Origin: Salegentibacter sp. R32 | Lineage (GTDB): Bacteria; Bacteroidota; Bacteroidia; Flavobacteriales; Flavobacteriaceae | Direction of reading: 5' to 3' | Length of the DNA stretch: 64,000 bases | Assembly (NCBI RefSeq): GCF_008692195.1 | Contig: NZ_RXOM01000065.1 | Location: forward strand, 62,001-126,000 | In this document: in pieces, positions 20,342 through 29,244 of the stretch | Layout of the letters: every line of letters begins with the position of its first letter | Position numbering within the stretch: the first letter of the stretch is position 1 | Position numbers and translations under genes: made by a program | The notes under the pieces: model-generated | Databases searched by the model: none | Seen by the model: the letters and a program-made list of their open reading frames with translations, nothing else | Told to the model about the DNA's origin: nothing

Positions 20342-20640
20342 TAATTTTTTGCTTTTAAAGATACATTTTAAGCTGAAATTCGACTTTATTTTTACGTTAA
20401 AATCATAAACTTTAGCTAAAAAAAATCGACATGTTTGGCTCTAATTTGATGTCTTTCAACTTTCATTAACATCAAAACCGCTCTATTTTAGCGGGTTTTA
20501 ATAAAATATTTTGTTTTGATTATCAGTGTTTTAGAGGTGTTTTTGAGCTTGGGAATAATTTAACACCTTTTTTGTTTCCGCATTAAAAAATGGTATATAT
20601 TTGCCCCGCTAATTTAAAGGCGTGAAGCTTTTGCAAAAAA
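20342..20640. other. Divergent intergenic region
   Basis: 299 bases between the TonB receptor (-) and the lysozyme-fold gene (+). It holds a good promoter for the plus gene (20571-20603). A bulged hairpin at 20474-20499 (AAAACCGCT / AGCGGGTTTT) lacks a clean T-run. No open frame, tRNA or repeat was seen. A weak TATCTTTA element on the minus strand near the receptor start may be its -7 box. Confidence 0.5.
20571..20603 (+). promoter_or_regulatory. Promoter of the lysozyme-fold gene
   Basis: TTTG at 20571-20574 and a perfect -7 element TATATTTG at 20596-20603 with a 21-base spacer match the Bacteroidota promoter pattern. Predicted transcription start is near 20609, about 30 bases before the GTG start. 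Confidence 0.65.
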
Positions 20641-21339
20641 GTGCCTTTTAAACAATTTGTGTTGAGAAGTATTTTTACAAAAATAATTTCTATACCAGTA
20701 ATTGTTGGAGTGTTTTTATTATCTGGATTCTCCAATAAAAACGAAGCGATTGTTGCTAGTGTTACAACGAACAATCTTCCAGAATATTATACTGTAAAAG
20801 TTAAAGACAGTATTCTTAATGAACAAATTATCTACCCTGTACTCAAGAAAACTTATTTAGGATTTAGAGAAGCCATTGGCTTTAAAGAGTCGGGAGGTAG
20901 TTACAACGTAATAAATCAGTTTGGATATTTAGGAAAATACCAATTTGGAAAAGGAACTTTAAAACTGATTGGAATTTACGATACCCAAGAATTTTTAAAT
21001 AACCCAGCCCTTCAAGAAGCTGCCTTTTACGCTAATGCTTCTAGAAATAAATGGATTTTAAGACGGGATATTAAATGGTTTGCAGGAAAAACCATTGCCG
21101 GAATTGAAGTAACCGAATCTGGGATTTTGGCTGCAGCTCACTTAGCCGGACCTGGAAGCGTAAAAAAATTCTTGAGAAGTGGTGGAAGCGAAGTTTTTTC
21201 TGATGCTTTTGGAACAAGTATTAAATATTACTTGAACCGTTTTAAAGGTTATGATACTTCTTTTGTTGAACCTAATAGAAAAGCAAAAGCGGAACTTCCA
21301 AAACCTCATAAGTTTTTTACTGCTCTTTCTGAAAAATAA
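20641..21339 (+). CDS. Lysozyme-fold (lytic transglycosylase-like) exported protein
   Basis: 232 residues, GTG start at 20641 chosen because it follows a promoter and precedes a hydrophobic export segment (IISIPVIVGVFLLSGF, about 15-30). Residues about 75-215 resemble a goose-lysozyme/SLT fold. GFREAIGFKESGGSYNVIN contains a glutamate in the position of the catalytic acid, followed by YLGKYQFGKGTL and, later, AAHLAGPGSVKKFL. The likely role is cleaving or binding peptidoglycan in the periplasm. Homologues are sometimes labelled LysM/peptidoglycan-binding, but no LysM repeat is visible here. The 3' end overlaps the convergent methyltransferase gene by 23 bases. Confidence 0.68.
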   Translation: MPFKQFVLRSIFTKIISIPVIVGVFLLSGFSNKNEAIVASVTTNNLPEYYTVKVKDSILNEQIIYPVLKKTYLGFREAIGFKESGGSYNVINQFGYLGKYQFGKGTLKLIGIYDTQEFLNNPALQEAAFYANASRNKWILRRDIKWFAGKTIAGIEVTESGILAAAHLAGPGSVKKFLRSGGSEVFSDAFGTSIKYYLNRFKGYDTSFVEPNRKAKAELPKPHKFFTALSEK

Positions 21340-22048
21340 ATATACTAGGCCTCTTTTGGAGGTCTATTTTTATTTTCTTCCATTCCTGTACCGTTCTTGT
21401 TAAAATAAATTCAGTGGAATGAGTTACGTCACAACCAACGCATAAAGTGGTGTGCGGATGCAGGTATTGAAGTAAATCTGCAAAAAACTTCTCGTTTCGA
21501 TAAGGCGTTTCAATGAATATTTGTGCTTGATTATTTTCCAACGACTGTTTTTCAAAAGCTCGAATGGCACTTTTTCGTTCATTTTTATCGATAGGAAGAT
21601 AACCGTGAAAGGCAAAATTTTGTCCGTTGAGGCCGCTGCTCATCATCGTTAAAAATATCGAGGAAGGCCCTACTAAAGGTACGACTTTAATATTTTTAGA
21701 ATGAGCCAATTTTACAATATCAGCTCCGGGGTCGGCAATACCGGGACAACCAGCTTCACTAATTACGCCCATGTCTTTGCCTTCTAGACAAGCCGTTAAA
21801 AATTCAGGTAAATCTTCGGGTTTTGTGTATTTGTTAATAATGCTGAAGTTTAAAGAAGGTTGTGATTTTCCGGGAACCATTTTTTTAATGAACCTTCGCG
21901 CTGTTTTTTCATTTTCAACAATATAATCGTTAATGTCTTCAATTTTCTTTTTTACGCTAAGTGGTAAAACTTCAAGTGGAGCAGAACCTCCTAAATCGTT
22001 AGGGATAAGATAAAGTTTCCCGGATTCAAAATTATAGGCTTCAGGCAT
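21317..22048 (-). CDS. RsmI-family SAM-dependent methyltransferase
   Basis: 243 residues of the tetrapyrrole-methylase fold. The motif VISEAGCPGIADPG (about residues 91-104) is the signature of the RsmI (YraL) branch, which 2'-O-methylates C1402 of 16S rRNA; LVGPSSIFLTMMSSG and FIETPYRNEKFFADLL also fit. It is shorter than E. coli RsmI (286) and has an atypical N-terminus (LYLIPNDLGG). Flavobacteria often carry such a short paralogue beside an LMW phosphatase and dnaA, so the exact target is uncertain. Confidence 0.82.
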   Translation of the reverse strand: MPEAYNFESGKLYLIPNDLGGSAPLEVLPLSVKKKIEDINDYIVENEKTARRFIKKMVPGKSQPSLNFSIINKYTKPEDLPEFLTACLEGKDMGVISEAGCPGIADPGADIVKLAHSKNIKVVPLVGPSSIFLTMMSSGLNGQNFAFHGYLPIDKNERKSAIRAFEKQSLENNQAQIFIETPYRNEKFFADLLQYLHPHTTLCVGCDVTHSTEFILTRTVQEWKKIKIDLQKRPSIFIFQKEQ

Positions 22049-22055
22049 TCAATAG

Positions 22056-23423
22056 TTATTTTATGATGAGCTGCTTGGTGGCAGTTTCTTCTTCGTGATT
22101 GGTAAATTTAAGTAAATATAAACCACTTGTTAAATTAGAAAATGCTAATTTTTGAGAAGAATTATTATCAAAGCTATTTTTTACAAGTAATTTCCCTTCA
22201 ATAGAAAATAATTCAACTTGTTTAATATTTTCTGTAGTGCTTAAAAATATTTCTCCGGAAGTGGGATTGGGGTATAGCGTCAAATTTTCAAAAGAATTAT
22301 TTTTTACCGCTAAACTTTCATCAATTACTTTGTAAATCGTTCCGCTGGAAATTCCCGCCACATATAAATTATTGTTCTGGTCAACGCCGAAGGAAGAAAA
22401 ATTATTTCCCGAAAATGGTCCAAAATAAGTTATGTTTCCAGTATTATCTACGATTCCTATTTCATCGCTACAATAATCTGCAAATACATAATTACCCACA
22501 AGATTAGGAAATTCTGTGCCACGATAAACAAATCCGCCAGTAACGGAACATTTAAAAGCTCCTGAATTGTTATGGGTGTATTCAGTAAAAGGAAATGTAA
22601 GTTGATTATTGGCTGGACAATCTCCTGATGTATCATAAACCTGATTTCCTTCATAGCAACGCCAACCATAATTTAAACCTGCCGCATTATTGGTTTTATT
22701 AATTTCTTCAATTTCATTTTGTCCAACATCAGCAATCCAGATTTCTCCGGTCGAACTATCAAATGAAAATTTCCAAGGATTTCTAACGCCGGAAGCCCAA
22801 ATTTCATCTAAAGCATTGTTATCATTTACATACGGATTATCGGAAGGGATATAAGGAGCGGAAATATCTACATTCAATCTCAAAATTTTTCCTAATAAAG
22901 TATTTAGGTTTTGAGCATTATCATTTGGGTCACCGGCACTTCCTCCATCACCGGTGGCTACATAAAGCATTCCGTCAGGACCAAAAGTAATACAACCGCC
23001 ATTATGATTGCTGAAAGGCTGAGTGATAGAAAGTAAATTTACTTCAGAAGAAGCATCAGCAACATCAGGATTATTGCTATCTACCGTAAATTCTGAAAGT
23101 TGTGATTCTCCATTGGTATCAGTATAATAAATATAGAATTTTCCATTGGTTTGATAATTGGGATGAAAGGCTAAACCTAATAATCCGCGTTCACCACTGC
23201 TGGAAATTTGGTCGGAAATATCTAAAAAGGGAGTAGAGTTGGTGCTGCCGTTATCGATAATTTTAATGAGTCCACCTTGTTCGACAACAAACAAACGTTC
23301 ATCACCTGCATTTTGAATATTTAACGGACTGGAAAAACCGGTAGCGAATTCTTCAATGTTTAGTTGCTGAGCAAACGAACTTTGAATCAATAAATAAAGG
23401 GAAAGGATAAGTAACTTTTTCAT
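22056..23423 (-). CDS. Secreted PQQ-dependent sugar dehydrogenase with T9SS sorting domain
   Basis: 455 residues. Signal peptide MKKLLILSLYLLIQSSFAQ, then a six-bladed propeller of the soluble glucose/sorbosone dehydrogenase family (about 22-345). Its segments ERGLLGLAFHPNY, SNHNGGCITFGPDG, YVATGDGGSAGDPND and ASGVRNPWKFSFD carry the cofactor and calcium region. The last 80 residues (LYPNPTSGEIFLS to ATKQLIIK) are a type A sorting domain for type IX secretion, so the protein is sent to the surface or medium. Substrate sugar unknown; PQQ dependence is by family. It lies between the RsmI-like gene (7-base gap) and the phosphatase gene. Confidence 0.88.
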   Translation of the reverse strand: MKKLLILSLYLLIQSSFAQQLNIEEFATGFSSPLNIQNAGDERLFVVEQGGLIKIIDNGSTNSTPFLDISDQISSSGERGLLGLAFHPNYQTNGKFYIYYTDTNGESQLSEFTVDSNNPDVADASSEVNLLSITQPFSNHNGGCITFGPDGMLYVATGDGGSAGDPNDNAQNLNTLLGKILRLNVDISAPYIPSDNPYVNDNNALDEIWASGVRNPWKFSFDSSTGEIWIADVGQNEIEEINKTNNAAGLNYGWRCYEGNQVYDTSGDCPANNQLTFPFTEYTHNNSGAFKCSVTGGFVYRGTEFPNLVGNYVFADYCSDEIGIVDNTGNITYFGPFSGNNFSSFGVDQNNNLYVAGISSGTIYKVIDESLAVKNNSFENLTLYPNPTSGEIFLSTTENIKQVELFSIEGKLLVKNSFDNNSSQKLAFSNLTSGLYLLKFTNHEEETATKQLIIK

Positions 23424-23462
23424 AACCAGAAGCTTGTTTTCTCTAAAGATAAGAAAAAACTT

Positions 23463-23921
23463 CTAGTTGTTTAATTCTTTGGCAATTACATCTGTAGCCT
23501 CATCTAACATATTATAGACATTTTCAAATCCGTGTTCTCCGCCGTGGTATGGATCAGGAACGGAAGCACCTTCATTCGGGAAAATTTTATCGAGAATAAG
23601 CGAAACTTTTTCTTGGTCTTTTTCGTTTCTGGCAAGTAATGTAACATTTCTGTAATTGGAATTATCCATCACATAAATATAGTCAAACTCTTCAAAATCG
23701 TCTTTAGTAAATTGTCTTCCTAATTGGTCGGTAATATCCAAACCGTATTTTCTGGCTACTGCAATAGATCTAGGATCGGGAGTATCGCCAATATGGTAAT
23801 TAGAGGTTCCGGCAGAATCTACCATCACTTTATTAGAGTCAACTTTAGATTTAAGTAGGCCTTCTGCCAACGGTGATCGGCAAATATTACCTAAACAAAC
23901 CATTAGCACTTTTGTTTTCAT
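23463..23921 (-). CDS. Low molecular weight protein-tyrosine phosphatase
   Basis: 152 residues. The P-loop CLGNICRS (C9 nucleophile, R15) lies at the N-terminus and the general acid D123 is in VPDPYHGG, both as required. Cytosolic enzyme that removes phosphate from phosphotyrosine proteins. Five bases separate it from the upstream dnaA gene, so it is probably read from the dnaA transcript. It may also act as an arginine phosphatase-like enzyme, which the sequence cannot decide. Confidence 0.93.
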   Translation of the reverse strand: MKTKVLMVCLGNICRSPLAEGLLKSKVDSNKVMVDSAGTSNYHIGDTPDPRSIAVARKYGLDITDQLGRQFTKDDFEEFDYIYVMDNSNYRNVTLLARNEKDQEKVSLILDKIFPNEGASVPDPYHGGEHGFENVYNMLDEATDVIAKELNN

Positions 23922-23926
23922 AAAGA

Positions 23927-25354
23927 TTACAAGGTTAGTTTTTTGTGAAGGTCTTCTACAAACTTCTTAAACTGTTTATCGGTGCTTGAAAGATTATCTA
24001 CTGTTTTGCAAGCGTGTAAAACTGTGGCGTGATCGCGTTTGCCAATTTGAGTACCAATACTTGCTAACGAAGCTTTGGTTAATTTTTTAGCAAAGAACAT
24101 CGCCAATTGTCTAGCCTGAACAATATGCCGCTTTCTGGTTTTTGATTGAAGAGTATCTACATCCATCTGGAAGTAATCACTTACCACTTTTTGAATGTAT
24201 TCAATAGAAACTTCTTTCTTGGTATTTTTAACGTAGTTTTCTACGATTTTTTTAGCCAGTTCTAGCGTGATATCCTTTTTATTGAAAGAAGAATGTGCGA
24301 TTAACGAAATAATGGCTCCTTCCAATTCACGGATATTGGTTTTAATATTATTGGCTAGATATTCAATAATTTCTTCTGGCATTTCAACACCATCTCTATA
24401 CAATTTGTTTTTAATGATAGAAATGCGCGTTTCAAAATCGGGATGTTGTAATTCAGCAGAAAGTCCCCATTTAAAACGAGACAGCAAGCGTTGTTCAATA
24501 TCTTGCATATCTACCGGAGCTTTGTCACTGGTAAGAATTACTTGTTTTCCATTTTGATGTAAATGATTGAAAATATGGAAAAACACATCTTGCGTTCCGG
24601 CTTTTCCTGATAATAATTGAATATCATCAACAATTAATACATCTATAATTTGATAGAAATGAATAAAATCGTTTCTATTATTCTTTTTAACCGATTCGAT
24701 ATATTGTTGCGTAAATTTTTCAGCAGAAATATAAAGAACTGTTTTTTCTGGGTATTTATCTTTAATCTCAACTCCAATTGCGTGAGCTAAATGGGTTTTT
24801 CCTAAACCAACACCACCAAAAATCAATAACGGATTGAAAGAAGTACCTCCCGGTCGGTTGGCTACTGCTAATCCTGCAGATCTTGCCAAGCGGTTAGAGT
24901 CTCCTTCTAAAAAGTTATCAAAACTGTAATTAGGATTAAGTTGAGAATCTATTTTTACATTTCTAATCCCGGGAATAATAAAGGGGTTTTTAAGTTCCGG
25001 ACTTTTATTTTTTACAGGAACATCTATTTCCTGTGAAGAAACATTGCTACGCTGTGAACTAGGTATTTTTTCGGTAAATGGTTGTTTGTTCCCGTAGGTG
25101 TTTTCCATTTTGATTACATAAACCAATTTCGCTTTCTCGCCAAGTTCTTTAGTTAAAGACACTTTAAGCAATTTTACATAGTGCTCTTCCAACCATTCAT
25201 AGAAAAATTTAGAAGGTACTTGAATACTTAAAGCATTATCGGTAAGCTTAACTGCTTTGATGGGTTCAAACCAAGTTTTGTAGGCTTGGGGAGTAATATT
25301 GTCTTGAATAAAAGATAGACAATTTTCCCAAACTGATTCAGCAGTTTTACTCAT
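23927..25354 (-). CDS. dnaA: Chromosomal replication initiator DnaA
   Basis: 475 residues. Domain I (1-85) binds helicase and partners, domain II (86-135) is a variable linker, and domain III is the AAA+ core with Walker A GGVGLGKT (180-187) and Walker B LIVDD near 240. Domain IV has the DNA-binding signature RDHATVLHAC near the C-terminus. It opens the origin by binding DnaA boxes. No cluster of DnaA boxes was seen in the 213 bases upstream or elsewhere in the window, so the origin need not be here. First gene of a minus-strand group with the LMW phosphatase. Confidence 0.97.
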   Translation of the reverse strand: MSKTAESVWENCLSFIQDNITPQAYKTWFEPIKAVKLTDNALSIQVPSKFFYEWLEEHYVKLLKVSLTKELGEKAKLVYVIKMENTYGNKQPFTEKIPSSQRSNVSSQEIDVPVKNKSPELKNPFIIPGIRNVKIDSQLNPNYSFDNFLEGDSNRLARSAGLAVANRPGGTSFNPLLIFGGVGLGKTHLAHAIGVEIKDKYPEKTVLYISAEKFTQQYIESVKKNNRNDFIHFYQIIDVLIVDDIQLLSGKAGTQDVFFHIFNHLHQNGKQVILTSDKAPVDMQDIEQRLLSRFKWGLSAELQHPDFETRISIIKNKLYRDGVEMPEEIIEYLANNIKTNIRELEGAIISLIAHSSFNKKDITLELAKKIVENYVKNTKKEVSIEYIQKVVSDYFQMDVDTLQSKTRKRHIVQARQLAMFFAKKLTKASLASIGTQIGKRDHATVLHACKTVDNLSSTDKQFKKFVEDLHKKLTL

Positions 25355-25567
25355 AGTTTTTAGTTAAATTTTTGTGTTAGATGCCGTATTAAAATGGAAA
25401 TGAATTGCTTAAAATATTTTAGCTAGTTATCATTTCGGAGGAACAAATATGTGAACAAAAAAAGTAAAAAAAAAACCCAATTGGTATTGAATTTATTCTT
25501 TTTTTTTCTCATACTTAAATTCTCTATAAACATACAAAATCTAATTCAAAATTCTTTTATAAAATTT

Positions 25568-25963
25568 ATGAAATCTTCTCAAACTTCCGTCAGAGTCCGA
25601 TATGCAGAAACCGATCAAATGGGTGTGGTCCACCATGGTAACTACGCTCAGTATCTGGAAATTGCACGAATTGAATGGCTAGAACAGTTTGGAGTTTCTT
25701 ACAAATCAATGGAAGAAGAAGGGATTATGTTGCCGGTTTACGAAATGAATTTTAAATACAAACGTCCGGCACATTTTGATGAACATTTAACGGTAGAAAC
25801 CAGTCTGGAAGAAAAGCCTGATGTTCGAATAAAATTTAATTATAAAATTTACCGAGGAAAGGAGTTATTAACCATAGCAAAAACGACTTTGGTCTTTATG
25901 GATTCAAAAACTAAGAAACCAGTTTCCTGTCCTCCTCATATTTTAAAAGCGATCGGTTTTTAA
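25568..25963 (+). CDS. Acyl-CoA thioesterase, YbgC/FadM type (4HBT fold)
   Basis: 131 residues from the ATG at 25568. The frame is open 39 codons further upstream, but that part is an AT-rich, phenylalanine-stuttering translation of intergenic DNA, while MKSSQTSVRVRYAETDQMG is the normal family start. Hot-dog fold; the catalytic aspartate is in AETDQMGVVHHGNYAQYLE. It hydrolyses acyl-CoA or acyl-ACP thioesters in the cytosol. Placed divergently from dnaA; the 213 bases between have no clear promoter match. Confidence 0.88.
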   Translation: MKSSQTSVRVRYAETDQMGVVHHGNYAQYLEIARIEWLEQFGVSYKSMEEEGIMLPVYEMNFKYKRPAHFDEHLTVETSLEEKPDVRIKFNYKIYRGKELLTIAKTTLVFMDSKTKKPVSCPPHILKAIGF

Positions 25964-26035
25964 ATCTTTTGAAGTTGAATATGAAATCGAAGGTGAAAAC
26001 TTTGCAATCAATTCAGAAAATAAAAGTTTCCTAAT

Positions 26036-26647
26036 TCATTCTATTTCTTCAATTTTAACCCCGTAAATGCCTTCAAACTTATCGTAGATGTTTTCGGCTT
26101 CATTTTCACGAACCGAAATAAAAATCTGGCAATCCATCTCTAAAATTTGATTGGTGACATTTAGGTTTTTCTCCTTGATTACCCGCATCACTTTATTCAT
26201 ATTTGGGTAATCACAAGTCACTTTGTATTCGGTATTAATGGTTTTGGTTTTAATAGCTGAAGCTTCCAAAGCCATTTGTGCCGTAGTTTTATAAGCATTA
26301 ATTAATCCGCCAACCCCAAGCTTTGTGCCTCCAAAATAACGGACCACTACCACCAGAATATTAGTAACTTCAAACGATTGTAACTGCCCGTAAATAGGCA
26401 TTCCTGCAGAATTAGAAGGTTCTCCATCGTCATTAGCACGGTAATGTTCGTAGCGTTTTCCCAGTTGCCAAGCATAACACCAATGCCGTGCTTTGTGGTG
26501 TTTGCTTTTCATTTCTTCTAGGGCTAAATTAATTTCATCTTCGTTTTTCACCGGAAAGGCATAGCCAAAAAACTTGCTGCCTTTGTCTTTAAACAAAACT
26601 TCTTCGCTGGGAGTGAAAATGGTTTTATAGAGGTCTTCTGCTTCCAA
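26036..26647 (-). CDS. YigZ/IMPACT family protein
   Basis: 203 residues. The signature is the N-terminal IMPACT (UPF0029) domain: EVLFKDKGSKFFGYAF, HHKARHWCYAWQLG, NDDGEPSNSAGMPI and VVVVRYFGGTKLGVGGL. The C-terminal DUF1949 ferredoxin-like domain spans about 135-200. Molecular role in bacteria unsettled; eukaryotic IMPACT binds Gcn1. It is the last gene of the ribD > HAD > EamA > yigZ run, 2 bases after the EamA stop. Confidence 0.9.
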   Translation of the reverse strand: MEAEDLYKTIFTPSEEVLFKDKGSKFFGYAFPVKNEDEINLALEEMKSKHHKARHWCYAWQLGKRYEHYRANDDGEPSNSAGMPIYGQLQSFEVTNILVVVVRYFGGTKLGVGGLINAYKTTAQMALEASAIKTKTINTEYKVTCDYPNMNKVMRVIKEKNLNVTNQILEMDCQIFISVRENEAENIYDKFEGIYGVKIEEIE

Positions 26648-26649
26648 AA

Positions 26650-27519
26650 TTATCGGGTTGTGAATGCCACTAAAATAATACTTACCACGGCCAATACAAT
26701 ACCAATCCAGTTTTTTCTAAGTAATTTTTCTTTAAACAAGAAGATTCCCAGTATGGTAGAAAATAACACGATCGCCACATTATTCAATATAAAAACCGTG
26801 GTGCTGGGCATCCCGCTGCGAAGGGCGTGAATAAAAAAGTAAATAGAATAATAATTGGGAATCCCCAAAGCAATTCCGCCCAATAATTCTTTATAGGTGA
26901 ATTTTATTTTTTTCTTTAGAAATTGAATGACTCCGGCAATAATTCCAACAATAGCAGCACAAGCAAAAACCGAAGTAGAAAATAAAGCCACATCTTCTTG
27001 GGCTACATAATTTTGTTCAAGGAATTTAATAAGGGTTTCTACAATACCACTTCCTAAAAAGACTAGTAACGGGAAAATAAGCGTGTCTTTTTCCAGTGGA
27101 ATTCCGCTTTTGGTTTTTAAGGAAGAAAGGTACACTGCCACCAAAGCAAGAATAATTCCGAAGATTTTTAAAAACCCGATAGGTTCATCGTAATAAAAAA
27201 TAATAAACAGAATAGGAATCGCAACACTCATTTTACTGGCGACCGAAACCGCTGAAAGTCCGCTTTTCTGTGTGGTTAATGCCATTAAATTGAACACGGT
27301 AATAAACAAAATCCCTAAAATGCTGGCACCTAAAATCCAATCTTGAGCTAGTGTATCTTCTATAGAAAAAGAACGTTCTAGACCAAAATAACCGGCTACA
27401 CAAGCGGTAAAATAATTAATGATTATCGCGTAAAGTGAATTGATGCGAAATTTATCAAGCAATTTAAAGACAACGTAAATCGCACACGAAGACAATATAC
27501 TCAGTAAAAGATAAATCAA
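26650..27519 (-). CDS. EamA/DMT-family transporter
   Basis: 289 residues with about ten membrane helices in two homologous halves, the drug/metabolite transporter layout. Segments such as AVSVASKMSVAIPILFI and STTVFILNNVAIVLFSTILG are typical of the EamA repeat ends. Substrate unknown. The start overlaps the HAD gene stop by 4 bases (ATGA), so it is translationally coupled. Confidence 0.85.
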   Translation of the reverse strand: MIYLLLSILSSCAIYVVFKLLDKFRINSLYAIIINYFTACVAGYFGLERSFSIEDTLAQDWILGASILGILFITVFNLMALTTQKSGLSAVSVASKMSVAIPILFIIFYYDEPIGFLKIFGIILALVAVYLSSLKTKSGIPLEKDTLIFPLLVFLGSGIVETLIKFLEQNYVAQEDVALFSTSVFACAAIVGIIAGVIQFLKKKIKFTYKELLGGIALGIPNYYSIYFFIHALRSGMPSTTVFILNNVAIVLFSTILGIFLFKEKLLRKNWIGIVLAVVSIILVAFTTR

Positions 27520-28124
27520 AAGAGTTCAGCTTTTATGTTGAATAAATTCACGATGTCTTCCCGACTGGGATCGATGTTCCAAGTATGGATTCCTAAACTT
27601 TTTGCCGCTTCGGTGTTTTCCTTCGTATCATCAATAAACAAAATTTCTTCCGGTTGAAGCTGATGTTCTTCTAAGACAAACTCATAAATATCGTCATTTG
27701 GTTTTCTAAAGTTAATTTCGTGGGAAAGGTAAAACGCATCAAAACAAGACTTAAACTCAACAAACGATTCAATATTTTCTTCCACCCAAGAAATGTGTAA
27801 ATCGTTGGTGTTGCTTAACAAAATAAGTTGAAATTTATTTTCTGCTTTTAATTGCTGAAGAAATTCTAGTCGATGTTCAGGCAAATCCAACAAGATAGCA
27901 TTCCAAGCGTTGATTAAAGATGAAGAAGAATTTTCAGGAAGTTGCTGAAGATAAAACTCTACAAACTTTTCAGAAGAAATTTTACCCATTTCATAAAGTT
28001 GGTTCTGTTGAATCATTTCCGAAGAAAAATCATTCAAGCCTAATTTATTCAATTCCCGAAATGTGGCTGCTTTGTCTAAATTGAGAAATACATCACCAAA
28101 ATCAAAAAGTAAGGTTTTAATCAT
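27516..28124 (-). CDS. HAD-superfamily hydrolase, YihX-like
   Basis: 202 residues. Motif I is LLFDFGDVFLNLD, in which the nucleophile aspartate D8 is kept and the usual second aspartate is glycine, as in the YihX (glucose-1-phosphatase) branch. Motif II LILLSNTNDLH and motif IV LFIDDTKENTEAAKSLG are intact, and a helical cap lies between. Probably a cytosolic sugar- or nucleotide-phosphate phosphatase. Because it sits in the ribD transcript (8-base overlap with the ribD stop), dephosphorylation of the riboflavin intermediate 5-amino-6-ribitylamino-uracil phosphate is an attractive but unproven role. Confidence 0.83.
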   Translation of the reverse strand: MIKTLLFDFGDVFLNLDKAATFRELNKLGLNDFSSEMIQQNQLYEMGKISSEKFVEFYLQQLPENSSSSLINAWNAILLDLPEHRLEFLQQLKAENKFQLILLSNTNDLHISWVEENIESFVEFKSCFDAFYLSHEINFRKPNDDIYEFVLEEHQLQPEEILFIDDTKENTEAAKSLGIHTWNIDPSREDIVNLFNIKAELF

Positions 28125-29169
28125 TCTTGTAAATTTCTAGTTGGTCGGTTGCAATTTGACGTTTTTCTATCAATTTTCCACTAAAGGTTGGTGCTTTAAT
28201 TCCGTTTTTAAAAAAAGATTTTCCCGTAAAAACCCTTGCTTCATCCCAAAGATTTGTATTGATAAAAGTTTGCAGAGTTTGTTTCCCGCCTTCAATAATC
28301 ACTGATTGCAGTTCATGCTGAAAAAGTATTTTGCAAATTTCTTCCGCTAAATTCAAGTCGAAATTTACCTTCTCTATATGGATATTTTCTTTTTTCAATA
28401 CTGAAGGAATTTCAGTTTCAACATCAATAAGAACAATCGTTTTAATACTTCCGTCAAACAAATGAGAAGCTTGCGGAATCCGTGAATTTCTATCTAAAAC
28501 CACTCTCACGGGGTTTTTACCTTCCCAGAGTCGGGTATTCAGTTTTGGGTTATCTTTTATCGCAGTTTCGGTACCAACTAAAATACTCTGTTCTTCGCTA
28601 CGCCATTTATGCACCAATTGTTTTGAATTAGAATTGGTAATCCAAACCGGTTCTCTAGTGTTCTGTGTTTCCGGTGCTAGAAAACCATCTTGCGTTTGAG
28701 CCCATTTTAAAATAATGTACGGGCGTTGGTGTTGATGAAAAGTGAAAAAGCGTTTGTTCAGTTCTTGACATTCTTTTTCTAACACACCCAGAATAACTTC
28801 ACAACCGGCATTCATTAATTTTTGAATTCCACGTCCTTGTACTTTCGCAAACGGGTCCATTGTCCCAATTACCACTCGTTTAATTTTACTTTCAATTATT
28901 AAATCGCTACAAGGTGGTGTTTTCCCAAAATGTGAACACGGTTCTAAACTCACGTAAATCGTAGCTTTTTTTAGAAGTTTTTTATCGGTAACCGAGTTAA
29001 TTGCATTTACTTCCGCATGTGGTTCACCGGCTTTTTTATGCCAGCCTTCCCCAATAATCTTGTCATCGTAAACAATTACACTTCCCACCAATGGATTAGG
29101 GTAGGTATTTCCAGTAGCAATTTTAGCCAACTGAATACAGCGTTGTAAATAGAATTCGTGTTTTTTCAC
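28117..29169 (-). CDS. ribD: Bifunctional deaminase/reductase RibD
   Basis: Catalyses steps two and three of riboflavin synthesis: deamination, then NADPH-dependent reduction of the pyrimidine. The 350-residue protein has a zinc deaminase domain (1-145) with HAEVNAI and PCSHFGKTPPC supplying the zinc ligands, and a reductase domain (about 147-350) with LKWAQTQDGFLA and VIIEGGKQTLQTFI. First of four tightly packed genes. No FMN riboswitch was seen upstream. Confidence 0.94.
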   Translation of the reverse strand: MKKHEFYLQRCIQLAKIATGNTYPNPLVGSVIVYDDKIIGEGWHKKAGEPHAEVNAINSVTDKKLLKKATIYVSLEPCSHFGKTPPCSDLIIESKIKRVVIGTMDPFAKVQGRGIQKLMNAGCEVILGVLEKECQELNKRFFTFHQHQRPYIILKWAQTQDGFLAPETQNTREPVWITNSNSKQLVHKWRSEEQSILVGTETAIKDNPKLNTRLWEGKNPVRVVLDRNSRIPQASHLFDGSIKTIVLIDVETEIPSVLKKENIHIEKVNFDLNLAEEICKILFQHELQSVIIEGGKQTLQTFINTNLWDEARVFTGKSFFKNGIKAPTFSGKLIEKRQIATDQLEIYKND

Positions 29170-29244
29170 TTCCTTATTTTTCTAAGTCAAAATCTTAAAA
29201 TTATTTAGAACTTTGCAATCCAAAAATAGCATGAATAATTTACA

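Noticed and set aside
25355-25567. Replication origin in the gap upstream of dnaA
   Set aside because: No DnaA-box cluster could be found in this stretch; it is AT-rich but featureless.
25451-25567. N-terminal extension of the thioesterase
   Set aside because: The 39 extra codons are low-complexity AT-rich sequence; the family start is at 25568.
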